DNA of 64,000 nucleotides, taken from the NCBI GenBank assembly GCA_007570785.1, contig ML664159.1, forward strand, positions 6,937,483 to 7,001,482, read 5' to 3'. A program made the translations under genes and the position numbers. Below the pieces are notes generated by a model, which had not been told where the DNA came from, searched no databases, and worked only from the letters and a program-made list of their open reading frames with translations. Positions 11,781 through 22,976 of this stretch are shown here, piece after piece (within the stretch, counting starts at the first letter, position 1; every line of letters starts with the position of its first letter). This DNA is from Antilocapra americana (Eukaryota > Chordata > Mammalia > Artiodactyla > Antilocapridae).

Positions 11781-13149
11781 AGGGTTTGTTTGTTTTAAGG
11801 TTAAGTGGACTTTTGGGCTTAAGTACGTATCATGTCTATAGCAATTTACAAAGCACATTTTACAACATGGTAAAATGGGTGTCACCATGTCATTTTTTCA
11901 GAGACCACTGCAACCCAAGAACAGGTGGACCTGGAACCCAAGTACAAGTTCAACTCTAAATGCTATGCTCCTTCTCTAGAGCACAGCGCCTGTAGAAGAG
12001 CCCAACCTCACAGCCTTTCGAGATTCCGGTGCAGGGAGCAAAGTGTACAAAAAAGTTGACACAACTCTGCCCTGAGTGGTGGGCAGTCTGAGGAGTCACA
12101 TGACAGAGTAGCCTGTGGGAAGAAGCAACAGGATAACCAGGTCCAGAAAAGCTAGGAAAACTGAAAGTGTAGCAAAGATTGAGTAGCAAGTAGCAAGTAC
12201 AGCAAAGACTGAGGAGCAAGTCAGGCAGAGTAGCACCAAGGCTGACTTGACAGCTTGGCTGCCTGACTCTATTATGTTAGCGCTTCATTCATTGGAAGAA
12301 GAGGAAGTGAAAGCTGCTCTAGCTAACACTTCTTCTCATTGTGGCCCTAGATGAGTAGTATTAACAGATTTCTTGTCACTCTTGTCTGTCAAACCAAGTT
12401 ACCGCTTCCCCTGTCCTTAGCTATTTGAATGTATTTCATTCATTCATTCAATACCCTGTACCCGGGACCTATGAGAGACTGGGCTGCCTAGCCCTCAAGT
12501 TTGACATTATGCAGAGCGTAGAGGAAGGTTCACAACTCCAAGTTTCAGACTGAACATTATGAGCAAAGCCCACCTGGAGAAGATGGAGGAAGACCCCTAC
12601 AAGTCACTTCTAGCTTTACCATACCTTTCTTTCTCTTCTAATTCACAATGTAGCAAAAGCTCTGGTTGCAAAAGCAAATCAGTATTATATGCAACATTTT
12701 ACTAAAACAAAGTCAATGCTCATAGTCTCAAAAAAGATATTTGAAAAAGAGCTTGCTATTACACGGATTGCAACTCTTGAATCTGTTGTGCCAGGCCATT
12801 TAAGAGCACCCTGTTTGACTCTCCCATTGTGAATCTCATTCATGAAGCTGTAGTGGGTACCTACTACACAGTGAGAAGGGATGAGTGATGATAGCTGTTA
12901 GAGATGTAACAGAAAAGCATATTTGGCCTGGACATTATATGGTGGCAGAAGGGATAAAGGCATTTCCTAAAACAGGGTTCTACCTGTATTATCCAATAGT
13001 GAACAGAACAGAGCACAGAGACAAGGCAAATCATGTGAAAGGGAAGAAAAAGAGAGAAATATTCAATGGAGTATTTTTTTAGGGATAAAGAGAGTTAAGT
13101 CCGACCTTGAGTTGAATATGACCACTAAATTTAGTATATATTGCTATGT
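11781..13149. other. Non-repetitive non-coding sequence
   Basis: No exon, RNA gene or repeat recognised. Short local repetition of 'agtagcaagtagcaagtac' type at 12180-12240 and (ATTC)n at 12437-12450. Confidence 0.45.
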
Positions 13150-13160
13150 TTTCCTGAGAT

Positions 13161-13436
13161 GCTGCTGCTGCTGCTAAGTCACTTCAGTTGTGTCTGACTC
13201 TGTGCGACCCCATAGATGGCAGCCCACCAGGCTCCCCCGTCCCTGGGATTCTCCAGGCAAGAACACTGGAGTGGGCTGCCATTTCCTTCTCCAATGCGTG
13301 AAAGTGAAAAGTGAAAGTGAAGTTGTTCAGTCGTGTCCGACTATTTTTGCCCCCATGGACTGCAGCCTACCAGGCTCCTCCATCCATGGGATTTTCCAGG
13401 CAAGAGTACTGGAGTGGGCTGCCATTGCCTTCTCCA
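13161..13436 (-). mobile_element. Bov-A2 dimeric SINE
   Basis: Both halves are present in antisense: (CTG)4 'taagtcacttcag', 'ttctccaggcaagaacactgg', linker 'gtgaaaagtgaaagtgaag', second half ending 'ccattgccttctcca'. Exact 11-base duplication tttcctgagat at 13150-13160 and 13437-13447. Confidence 0.96.
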
Positions 13437-13469
13437 TTTCCTGAGATACCATGGTGTTTTTATGATGAT

Positions 13470-13512
13470 TCTATATATATATACATATATATATATACAC
13501 ACACATATACCT
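13470..13512. repeat. (TA)n/(CA)n simple repeat
   Basis: Alternating purine-pyrimidine run directly after the Bov-A2 element. Confidence 0.9.
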
Positions 13513-13877
13513 TTATATAATCTTAAATGGTTTAATTGAGCTTAACTCTTTCAACTCCTTGAATCTTTTAGGGAAAGAAATATATTAGAATATACAACAA
13601 AACTTGCAGCTGCATAAATGGTCCTTAAAATCTTATAAAAGAGACTATTATTTGCAATTTTAACCAATATGGATACTTTCTTGATTAAAATAAGATGAGC
13701 TTACCTGTGGAATTTCACATGAGACTAAAGTACCAGCTGAAGTGTTTTGTTTTCTATATTCCATGCTTTAATTACAAGATTTGCCATGAACCACTGAACA
13801 GAAGAACAGAAAAAGAATATATTTCAGTAAAAACTTCACAACATTGGGCATGATAACATCTAAAATTAATGTTCTAT

Positions 13878-14156
13878 GAACTTATGGTTGCAGGGGGAAG
13901 GAAAGAGAGAGTTGGGGAGTGTGGGGTCAACATGTACACACTATTATATTTAAACTGGATAAGCAACAAGTATCTATTCCTATAAGGAACACTGAGCTCT
14001 GCTCAATGGTATGCGGCAGCCTGGATGGGAGAGGAGTTTGGGTGAGAATGGATTCATGTATGTATATGTCTGAGTCCCTTTGCTGTTCGCCTGAAACTAT
14101 CACAACATTGTTAATCAGCTATACCCCAAAACAAAATAAAATGTTTAAAAAATTCA
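13878..14156 (+). mobile_element. L1 3' UTR, 5'-truncated insertion
   Basis: Ruminant L1 3' end: 'acatgtacacactattatat', 'gctctgctcaatggtatg', 'cctgaaactatcacaacat', 'aatcagctataccccaa', A-rich tail. Exact 17-base duplication taaaattaatgttctat at 13861-13877 and 14157-14173. Confidence 0.95.
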
Positions 14157-14288
14157 TAAAATTAATGTTCTATACCTAGTATCAACACTATTTTCATTTC
14201 TGTTAAAGCTTTAATCCTCTTTTCTTTCTCCTGCTCTCAAATCACTTCATTCATCTCATCTGGATTTATATTTGGCCACTGTCTTGAT

Positions 14289-15742
14289 CACTACAAACAA
14301 AGCTAGTGGAGGTGATGGAATTCCAGCTGGGCTACTTCAAATCCTAAAAGGTGATGCTGTGAAAGTGCTGCACTCAATATACCAGCACTCGAAATTGGAA
14401 AACTCAGCAGTGGCAACAGGACTCATTTTGCACTCCAATCCCAGAGAAGGGCAATGTCAAAGAATGTTCAAACTACTACAAAACTGCATTCATCTCACAT
14501 GCTAGCAAAGGAATTCTCAAAATCCTCCACGCTAGGCTTTCACAGTATGTGAACCATGAACTTCCAGATGTTCAAGATGGATTTAAGAAAGACAGAGGAA
14601 CCAGAGATCACATTGCCAACATCCAATGGATCATAGAAAAAGCAACAGAATTCCAGAAAAACATCTACTGCTTCACTGACTATGCTAAAGCCTTTGACTG
14701 TGTGGATCACAACAAACTGGAAAATTCTGAAAGAGATGGGAATACCAGACCACCTTACCTGCCTCCTAAGAAACCTGTGTGCAGATCAGGAAGCAACAAT
14801 TAGAACTGGATATGGAACAATGGACTGGTTCCAAGTTGGAAAAGGGATACATGAAGGCAGATTATTGTCACCCTACTTATTTAACTTATATGCACAGTAC
14901 ATCATGAGAAATGTTGAGCTGGATGCCGCAAAAGCTGGAATCAAGATTGTGCTTGGGAGAAATATCAATAACCTCAGATATGCAGATGACACCACCCCTT
15001 ATGGCAGAAAGCAAAGAGAAACTAAAGAGCCCCTTGATGAAAGCCAAAGAGGAGCGTCAAAAAGCTGGTTTAAAACTCAACATTCAAAAAACGAAGATCA
15101 TGGCATCTGGTCCCATCACCTCATGGCAAATAGATGGGGAAACAATGGAAACAGTGACAGACTTACTTTTCCTGGGCTCCAAAATCACTGCAGATGGTAA
15201 CTGCAGCCATGAAATTAAAAGACGGTTACTCCTTGGAAGAAAAGCTATGACAAACCTAGACAGCATATTAAAAAAACAGAGACATTACTTTGCCAACAAA
15301 GGTCGATCTAGTCAAAGCAATGGTTTTTTCAGTAGTCATGTATGGATGTGAGAGTTGGACTGTAAAGAAGGCTGAGCAATGAGGAATTGATGATTTTAAA
15401 CTGTGGTGTTGGAGAGTTGCTTGGACTGCAAGGAGATCAAGCCAGTAAATTCTAAAGGAAATCAGTTCCAAATATTCACTGGAAGGACTGATGCTGAAGC
15501 TGAAGCTCTAATACTTTGGCCACCTGATGGAAGAGCGGACTCATTGGAAAAGACCTTGATGATGGGAAAGACTGAAGGCAAGAGGAGAAGGGGATGACAG
15601 AGGATGAGATGGTTGGAAGGTATCACTGACTTGACGGACACTGAGTTTGAGCAAGCTCTGGGAGATGGCGAAGGACAGGGAAGTCTGGCATGCTGCAATC
15701 CATGGGATTGCAAAAAGTCTGACACCACTGAGTGACTGAACA
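14289..15742 (+). mobile_element. BovB LINE, 5'-truncated, RT region to 3' end
   Basis: 1.45 kb of BovB (RTE clade) ORF2 and 3' end. Reverse-transcriptase blocks can be read across shifting frames: 'NHELPDVQDGFKK' (14549), the 'YAKAFDCVDHNKL' block (about 14680-14720) and an intact YADD catalytic box (14979-14990). The 3' part ends with the Bov-A-like tail 'gacaccactgagtgactgaa'. Frameshifts and stops kill it. Flanks actgtcttgat at 14278-14288 and 15743-15753 are an exact 11-base target-site duplication, so this is one insertion. Confidence 0.95.
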
Positions 15743-15753
15743 ACTGTCTTGAT

Positions 15754-16449
15754 AATAGGCTTTATTTTCAGGACTGAAATTACGCAACAACCATTCATTT
15801 GAATGAACTTTCTAGTTTAGGGGAAAAAAAGAGTCTTACACTCTTATCTCTAAATAGTTAATAATTCCTTTCGGTACACTGATACAGGTTCAGTGTATGC
15901 TTTTATCAGGCATCAACACATTTTGAGAGCAAAATATCAGCTCCTTACCTCTGTCTAAGCCGCCTGGGGAAAAAACTGCCAAAACACAAAGTCGTTCCCA
16001 GTAGATCGAGGCCTACTAACTCAAATCTTCCTTAACTCTAAACACAGAAAAGAAAAAAAACCTGTTGGTGGTTCTACCTGACAAAGCAGCCACCTCCTAA
16101 ACGCTCGTGCTATGTGAAAAACATAGAGGAAAGAAAACCATATCTGCTCTGCAAATTTCCCTCCTAAAAGAGCAATGAGGAGTGGAAGAGAAAGAAGGAA
16201 TATGGACTGCTACTCCTGCTTCCTGCTGGTATCCTTCCTTACTGCTTGAAAAATGTTTCCTTTAAAATAACCTGTAGGCTTGCTAAGACCGCCTCTTAAA
16301 AATCACATACCCCCGAGCCCTAGAGGTTTGCTCCTCCCTCTGGCCAATTTGCCCGCCCATCCTTCTTAGGTCCATATTCCTCCCAATCCCTCCCCAGGAG
16401 GAAGAACCCTCCCACAATTCGGCTCCTGGGCCCTTCCCCAGAGTCTGGG
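15754..16449. other. Non-repetitive sequence upstream of the CpG island
   Basis: Gradual rise in C+T and in CpG toward the island. A pyrimidine-rich stretch at 16320-16440. No exon recognised. Confidence 0.5.
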
Positions 16450-17250
16450 CAATGAATTACCCCAGGCCTGCTGCGGAATCCGACACCGAAACACCGTCCC
16501 GTCTCCTCCCCCGCCGACCCGGCCAGCGAGCCACCAGCTGCTCCCAGAATGTGCCACCGGAGCGGCCGAGGCGACGGGCTGGGGTGGGCTGCGCCCTGGG
16601 GCGGGTCAGGGAGAACAGCGGGCTCCTTCTAGCCTCGGCCTGGCCCCACCGCGCAGCCCGGGGCTCCGCGATGTCGCCCACAGCCCCACGGGGGCCCCGT
16701 CTCCCGCGCTCACCCGGTGGGGCAGCTGAACGTCGCGGAGGCCAGAGCCCCAGGGCTCGGCTGATCGCGGTTTCACCCCAGCCGCACTCGGGAGAGGGCC
16801 TGAGGAGTAGGAGGCACCGCCCTTCCCGCTTCCCGGCCGAGCCACCCCGGCCCGGGTGTCCCTGAAGAGGGCGCGGCGCGGAAGGAGCGGGTCCTCGGGC
16901 CACGCCCGCCACCCAGCCCGGGGAGTGGGGGCGGCGGGGGGCTCTTCAAGGCGTCCGCGCCACCCCAGCGCCCCTGCCCACACTCACCTCCCGCGCAGGG
17001 CGCGCACCCTGCTCCGACGCGGGCGGGCGGCGGACTGTCCCTCTCCGCGCGCACACGCAGCCTCCCGCAGCCACACGCACAGCCGGGCGCGCGCAGGCCA
17101 CGCGCCGCGCCCAGGAGCCCCTCGCTAGCTCGCTCGTACGCACGCGCGGGCCCCGGACCCAGCTGGAGGGCTGCGCGGACCGGCCCCCAGCTCTCCGCGC
17201 TGGTCCGGGCGCGCGCTCTGGATCCTCGCCATCAGTTTGCATGTCACGCA
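16450..17250. promoter_or_regulatory. CpG island, putative bidirectional host promoter
   Basis: The only long CpG-dense, very GC-rich segment in the window; CpG is scarce elsewhere. GC-box-like runs occur at about 16598-16606 (ggggcgggt) and 16926-16940. Splice-donor sequences surround it on both strands: minus strand GAG|GTGAGT with the exon ending at 16988; minus strand CTAG|GTGAGC with the exon ending at 17358; plus strand CGAG|GTGAGT with the exon ending at 17292. No TATA box stands out. Long open frames inside are the usual by-product of GC-rich DNA lacking stop codons. Known: most mammalian CpG islands of this size are promoters. Inferred: first exons of one or two host genes start here; gene identity unknown. 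Confidence 0.75.
16988..17250 (-). other. Candidate non-coding first exon, minus strand
   Basis: Inference only. A transcript starting in the island and reading leftward would meet the donor GAG|GTGAGT at 16988/16987. The exon would be GC-rich 5' UTR; the start point is a guess. I see no matching downstream exon in bases 1-16987. Confidence 0.35.
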
Positions 17251-17292
17251 CCGGGGTGCTAGGCAGGCAATTTACAGTTGAGCCTACCCGAG
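17050..17292 (+). other. Candidate non-coding first exon, plus strand
   Basis: Inference only. Donor CGAG|GTGAGT follows base 17292. The start is a guess. It may be a divergent transcript or lncRNA. No later plus-strand exon is recognised up to 64000. Confidence 0.3.
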
Positions 17293-17298
17293 GTGAGT

Positions 17299-18360
17299 CG
17301 ATGTAGTGGCCTACTTCGGGAAGGATTTCGGTTTAAGACGCGCTCCTGTTTGCTCACCTAGTCCGTAAATGCCCGGCCTCGAGGCAATCTGGGAGGGATT
17401 TATTTATTACAGTCCGCACAGAGCTAGGAAAGAAAGAAGAAACCTTGGGGAGTTCTTTTGCTCTTGTGTAAGAAATGCGCGTTTTCCTTTTAGAATCAAT
17501 AGAAAACGGAGGGTGGGGATCCGCCGGGGTTACGATGGTCCGGGGTGTGAACAGAAGTCCCTGGCGTCGCTCGCTCTGGTGAAATGCCGCTCGGTACTCT
17601 TCCTTTGCCTTGGAGAATTCAGAGGAAGCCTGTCCCACCAAACTGCTGCTCCCTGGGAGGAATGGAGAGGCTTTGAGGCGCGGGAGCTTAGTGTGCTGTT
17701 TCTGAGGCGCGGCTCTGGTTGTACCGGTCTCTGGGTGGCAGTTGTTGAATTAATCCAGTAGTATCTCCTCTCCTCTCTCGGCACCCCTGAAGTAGTGCCG
17801 TCTGAAAACTGCTTCCCATTCTGTCCTACCGTGAACCGTTTGGCTGCACCATCGCGGTGTGAAAAGCTGGAAGAATAGTTCAGTGAACCCCCATGTCCAT
17901 TCCTCCAAGAAATGAGGAATTCTTAACATTTTGCTTTCTTTCTGTGCTGTCTCTTGCCTAAATAAAGACAAAGACATTCTCCAGTGCAACCACATTAGAA
18001 AGTAAATCACGTCTAAGAAACTTGATAATTTGATATCACCTAATATCTAGCCCATATGCAAATTTCTACATTTGTCAAAAAAAGTTTTGTCTTGGTTTTA
18101 TGGAGAAATAGCCCAGTAAAGAGTACATGCATGCCTTTGTTTTTATGGTTGTCTGTTTTACTGGAGAATAAATAGAAAATAAATCCTCTACCTGTTTTTG
18201 GTGATATTAAGTTTTTGAAGAGTGTACGCCAACTATTTAAGCAGAGTATTCTACTCTCTTAACTTGTCTGACTTTGTTTTCTTCCTGATGTCATTTAATT
18301 TTTTCTGTAAAAAATTAGATACCACTTTGCCTGTAAGCTTGAAGGAAGGTTGAGAAGTTT
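17299..18360. other. Island shore and non-repetitive sequence
   Basis: Moderate CpG content to about 17720, then AT-rich. Open frames here (for example 17369-17761 plus) show no known domain. Confidence 0.45.
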
Positions 18361-18740
18361 GATTGTTGTTCAGTCACTAAGTCATGTCCGACTCTTTGCA
18401 GCCCCATGGACTGCAGAACGCCAGGCTTCTCTGTCCTTCACTATCTCCTGGAGTTTGCTCAAAGTCATGTCCATTGAGTTGATGATGACATCCAACCATC
18501 TCATCCTCTGCCATCCCCTTCTACCCCTGCTCTCAATCTTTCCCAGCATCAGGGACTTTTACAACGAGTCAGCTCTTCGAATCAGGTGCCCAAAGTATTG
18601 GAGCTTCAGTATCAGTCCTTCTGATGAATATTCAGGGTTGATTTCTTTTAGGACTGACTGGTTTGATCTTCTTACTGTCCGAGGGACTCTTAAGAGTCTT
18701 CTCTAGCACCACAATTTGAGAGCATCAATTCTTTAGTTTG
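18361..18740 (-). mobile_element. BovB LINE 3' end
   Basis: Antisense BovB: 'gttgttcagtcactaagtc', 'ccaggcttctctgtccttc', 'tctttcccagcatcaggg', 'catcaattctttag'. 5' truncated at about 18740. Confidence 0.93.
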
Positions 18741-19186
18741 AGTAGATGGCAAGAACCTTTCTAAGATTAGGCACACTTTATGAGGTGCTCTTCATATTGT
18801 TTTCCTTCAGGAAGAACATTTTAAATATTAAGCACCTGTTATTCTTATATGCATAATATTAAGTCGTACCAGTATCAGTGGTCACTGAAAACTGAAGTGT
18901 TCTCCAGATCTCTATTAAAGTCCATTTACCCTTTTGTAGTTAATGAGTGATCAGTGGAGTAGAGACTTAGGAAATGTTTGGAGGAGAAAGTCCTTCTCCT
19001 GCAAGGAGAACATAGGTTACAAATCTACTCACCTAGGCGGATGGAGAATCATTTGGATTATTCTGGTACCTCCTACTTCAGTCACCTAATATTAGAAGCC
19101 TCATTGAATTAGATACTTGCTTCATTCAAAGAACAGTAAAATTCTGTACTTGGTGGAGTTTGAGCCACCTTAGAGTTCTTTTGGAT

Positions 19187-19413
19187 GTGTGTGTGCATGC
19201 TAAGTCACTTTAGTCATGTCCAACTCTTTGCAAACCCATGGCTGTAATACTCCAGGCTCCTCTGTCCATGGGATTCTCCAGGCAAGAATACTGCAGTGGG
19301 TTGCCATTTCCTTCTCCAGGGGATCTTCCCCACCCAGGGATGGGACCCATATCTCTTATATCTCCTACATTAGCAGGCAGGTTCTTTACTATTAGCGCCA
19401 CCTGGGAAGCCCA
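19187..19413 (-). mobile_element. Bov-tA SINE
   Basis: Antisense; 'gcatgctaagtcactttag' to 'ccacctgggaagccca'. Flanks ttcttttggat (19176-19186) and ttcttatggat (19414-19424) form a target-site duplication with one mismatch. Confidence 0.94.
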
Positions 19414-19433
19414 TTCTTATGGATAATTCAAGG

Positions 19434-19530
19434 GAAAGGCTGCCCACTACAGTATTCTGGCCTGGAGAATTCCACAGACTGTATAGCCCATGGGGTAGCA
19501 AAGAGTCGGACATAACTGAGCAACTCTTTC
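19434..19530 (+). mobile_element. Bov-A SINE fragment
   Basis: Sense body 'ctgcccactacagtattctg' to 'gtcggacataactgagcaac', opposite in direction to the Bov-tA just upstream; only the duplication separates them. Confidence 0.85.
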
Positions 19531-20041
19531 GCTCACTGGTAAAAAAATAGTGATACTTTCTACAAGGTCTTGTATGTTTTAAGACTTGATAAAATACAGG
19601 GGAAGTTTCCTGTATTTAACTGAGCAAACCTGAACTAAACTCCCAGTTCTGTTCCAATAACAGAAACAAATTTCAAGAATATATAATATATATATGTAGT
19701 CTCAGCCTGTGGTTCATATATAAACATCCAGAAGTGTTAGCTCATCCATTTATGCTCATAAGCTCCACTGGGTGAGATCTGTGTCAAGTTTACACTGTAT
19801 AACAATGGCCACTTCAACTCCTAAGAGAAAACTCTCAAAGAGCATCTTTAATTCCACAGACAAATGTAGAGTTCTAAATAGAGGGACTGTATCTTCATTT
19901 TTACAATTTTTAGTAAGTCAGTGGATCATATCAATGGTTTTTGTTTGCATCAGCAAATGAATGTCCACTCATGCCTCTGCCAGTTGATCTGAATTTCATC
20001 AGAGTCAGCTCTCTAAGAGTTCAAGGCAGAAGGTAGCCTTG

Positions 20042-20366
20042 GGGCTTCTCTGGTAGCTCAGTGGTAAAGACCCTGCTGCCAATGCAGGAGATACAGGTTA
20101 GATGCCTGGGTTGGGAAGATCCCACAGGCCTCAGAGCAACTAAGCCTGTGAGCCACATCTATTGAGCCTGGGGTCTAGAACCTAGGAACCACAACTACTG
20201 AAGCCCATGAGCCCTAGAGCCTGTGCTCCACAACAAGAGAAGCCACTGTGATGGAAAGTCTGTGTGCTGCAATGGAGTTACCCCTGCTTGCTGCAACTAG
20301 AGAAAAGCCCATGTAGGAATGAAGACGGAGCACAGTCAAAAATAAACAAATAAATTTAAAAAAAGA
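20042..20366 (+). mobile_element. CHR-type tRNA-Glu SINE, full length
   Basis: Head 'ggcttctctggtagctcag', body with 'gagccacatctattgagc', 'caacaagagaagccactg', tail 'caaaaataaacaaataaa'. Diverged flanks aggtagccttg / agctagtcttg. Confidence 0.92.
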
Positions 20367-20666
20367 AGAAGCTAGTCTTGAAAGTTAGGTAGCATCATTT
20401 TTGGTAACATTTTATTGATCAATAGCAAGCATAGGACTGTTCAAGATTCAAGGAGGGAAAAAAAGATTCAAGGGAATGAGATCAGACAAGGCATAAACAG
20501 GAGATGAGGCTCATTGTGGGGGTGGGGAGGGAACATATTTGAAAAGGAGCTACCACACTGCTTTCAGCCAAATGCAAACTTAAATGTGTAATCTTGATCA
20601 CAGTGGTCCTTTGCTTAAAATCAGGTGGGTCTGGATCATCTATTTAACTTCAAACCTAGTCATAAC

Positions 20667-20946
20667 TGGGGCTTCCCTGGTGGCTCAATTGGTGAAAAAT
20701 CTGCCTATAATGCAGGAAATGTGGGTTCAATCCCTGGGTTGGGAAGATCCCCTGGAGAATGGAATGGCAACCCACTCCAGTATTCTTGCCTGGATAATTG
20801 CAGGGACAGAGGAGTCTGGTGGGCTACAGTCCATGGAATCACAAACTGCCAGAACCAGCCAGCAAAATCGATTGGGGGATGGAAAACATCCCGGCTCCCC
20901 GCAACAAACAGCTGGACACAACTGGGCAATTAAGCATACACTCACA
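20667..20946 (+). mobile_element. Bov-tA SINE with an internal 63-base insert
   Basis: Head 'gggcttccctggtggctc', body 'ggcaacccactccagtattc', end 'gctggacacaactgggc'. Exact flanking duplication ctagtcataac at 20656-20666 and 20947-20957. The Bov-A body is interrupted at 20846-20908. Confidence 0.95.
20846..20908. repeat. 63-base insert inside a SINE, with a small hairpin
   Basis: Not part of the Bov-tA consensus. Bounded by ACAAA at 20841-20845 and 20904-20908. Contains GGGATG (20876-20881) and CATCCC (20887-20892) around a GAAAA loop. Family unknown. Confidence 0.75.
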
Positions 20947-20957
20947 CTAGTCATAAC

Positions 20958-21805
20958 CACCCATTCCCAATTGTGAGCTACACATTTTCATCAACACTAT
21001 AGATATGGGGCCGTATTTCTTTTTGTTTATAGATTCTTTGGTTCAACTGCTTCTCCTTTATCAAAGTGGTTTTTTTTTTTCCCTAAAGAAGAGGAAAGAA
21101 TAGGGATGTGAAATACACACTTAAAAATTACTTACGGTGATTTGAGGTGGATATAGGAGTTAAAATGGATGTACAACAAAATTATTTTGGGATAGTAGCA
21201 GTGTAGGTTCAAACACTGGACTTGGTTGACACTGTAAATATTCAGATCGGAAGCTGTGGTTATGATTCTCCTGGCTCCAGCCCTGGCAGGTAGCTGTGCC
21301 CTTTGCAAAGTGTAAAGTGATTGCTGCCTGCTAGTGCCTTTATCATAGCCATTCTTCACTTCACCTTGGCTGACGGTTCACCTCACCAAGTAAAGGAAGT
21401 CCACTGGTAACAAAACTAGAAAGGTTCCATTGAAAATAAAGTAATAAATGGAAAAAAAAATCAACCTCCGTATTTGGAAGGATGCTTTAGGACACTCATA
21501 CTGTATCTTACAAATTCTGTATTTTTATTTTTGAAAAGTTATATTCCAATTACTGTTTTTAAAGTCTTTTGAATGTCCCATGAATAATGAGTGCATGTAT
21601 GTGCTCATAGATGGCAAAACCTCCCCAGGATGGGGAGCCATGGACAGCCATGGACAGCAGACTGGGGGGGAAGAAATCCTCCCAAGTGAAAAAAGTGAGA
21701 AGAAAAGTTCCAAAACCTTCAATAGATTATTTCCTTCAAGGCAATTTCCTATTTCTTTGTGTAGCATTTATTCAGCTTGTGATTCAGTTATCTATCACAT
21801 CCCAT
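20958..21805. other. Non-repetitive non-coding sequence
   Basis: No exon or repeat recognised apart from a T tract near 21070. Confidence 0.4.
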
Positions 21806-22456
21806 TAGATGGGGAAACAGTGGAAACAGTGGCTGACTTTATTTTTGGGCGCTTCAAAATCACTGCAGATGGTGATTGTAGCCATGAAATTAAAAGACGC
21901 TTACTCCTTGGAAGGAAAGTTATGACCAACCTAGACAGCATACTAAAAAGCAGAGACATTGCTTTGTCAACAAAGGTCCGTTTAGTCAAGGCTACAGTTT
22001 TTCCAGTAGTCATATATGGATGTGAGAGCTGGACTATAAAGAAAGCTGGGCGCCAAAGAACTGATGCTTTGAACTGTGGTGTTGGACTCTTGAGAATCCC
22101 TTGAACTGCAAGGAGATCCAATTAGTCAATCCTAAAGGAGATCAGTCCTGGGTGTTCATTGAAAGGATTGATGCTGAAGCTGAAACTCCAATATTTTGGC
22201 CACCTGATGCAAAGAGCTGACTCATTGGAAAAGAGTCAGCTTTCCAAAGAGTCAGCTTTCCCTGATGCTGGGAAAGGTTGAGGGCAGGAGGAGATGGGGA
22301 CGACAGAGGATGGGATGGTTGGATGGCATCACCAACTCGATGGACATAAGTTTGGGTAAACTCTGGGAGTTGGTGATGGACAGGGAGGCCTGGCGTGCTG
22401 CACTTCATGGTGTCACAAAGAGTTGGACACGACTGAGCAACTGAACTGAACTGAAC
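21806..22456 (+). mobile_element. BovB LINE 3' end
   Basis: Starts inside ORF2 ('gatggggaaacagtggaaac') and runs to the 3' terminal 'ggacacgactgagcaactga' with (ACTGA)n tail. The frame is open from 21580 to 22104 across the junction with non-BovB sequence, which is coincidental. Carries an internal 16-base tandem duplication, aaagagtcagctttcc, at 22230-22245 and 22246-22261. Confidence 0.95.
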
Positions 22457-22637
22457 GGATTGCATCCCGTATACTGAAAATATCCATTTAATATTCCTCA
22501 CAATTCTTAGGGTTGTTTGGGTGACTCTTCGGTGGTTTTAATCTGGATTTATTCACATAGTTTTGTTATGGAGTCAGTGAAAGTTTCTGCAAAGGGTGAT
22601 AGATTGTGTGCACTTTAGCTTTTGTTGCTGTCTCATT

Positions 22638-22845
22638 GGCCTTCCCTGGTGGCCCAGACAGTAAAGAGTCTTCCCACAGTGTGGGAGACCTGGGTTCGAT
22701 CCCTGAGTCTGGAAGATTCCCTGGAGAAAGAAGTGGCTACCCACTCCAGTATTCTTCCCTGGGAAATACCATGGACAGAGGAGCCTGGCAGACTACAGTC
22801 CATGGGGTCTGCAAAGAGTTGGACACAACTGAACATTCACTTCAT
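22638..22845 (+). mobile_element. Bov-tA SINE
   Basis: 'ggccttccctggtggccc', 'gggttcgatccctgagtc', 'agagttggacacaactga'. Intact box B-like GGTTCGATCC. Confidence 0.93.
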
Positions 22846-22887
22846 ATTCTTGTGTTATTCATTAATTTTTTTTACAAGCCTTTAAAA

Positions 22888-22976
22888 AACAAAAGTTATT
22901 CTTAGCTCAAGGGCCCTACATAGAAACAGGCTGAGGGCCATGTTTGTATTAATAGTTTGCCAACGCCTGAACTGGA
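22888..22976. mobile_element. hAT-Charlie-like DNA transposon terminal fragment
   Basis: 'ttattcttagctcaagggcc', 'agaaacaggctgagggcc' and terminal 'tagtttgccaacgcctga' match the end of a common mammalian hAT-Charlie family. One end only. Confidence 0.6.

Noticed and set aside
16452..17128. Several overlapping open frames of 80-150 codons on both strands
   Set aside because: All lie in the CpG island. GC-rich DNA has few stop codons, the products are Arg/Pro/Gly/Ala-rich and no frame shows a domain.
21580..22104. 174-codon frame as a BovB-host fusion gene
   Set aside because: The first ~75 codons are unique DNA and the rest BovB; continuity of frame is chance, with no promoter, RNA signal or domain to support a fusion.
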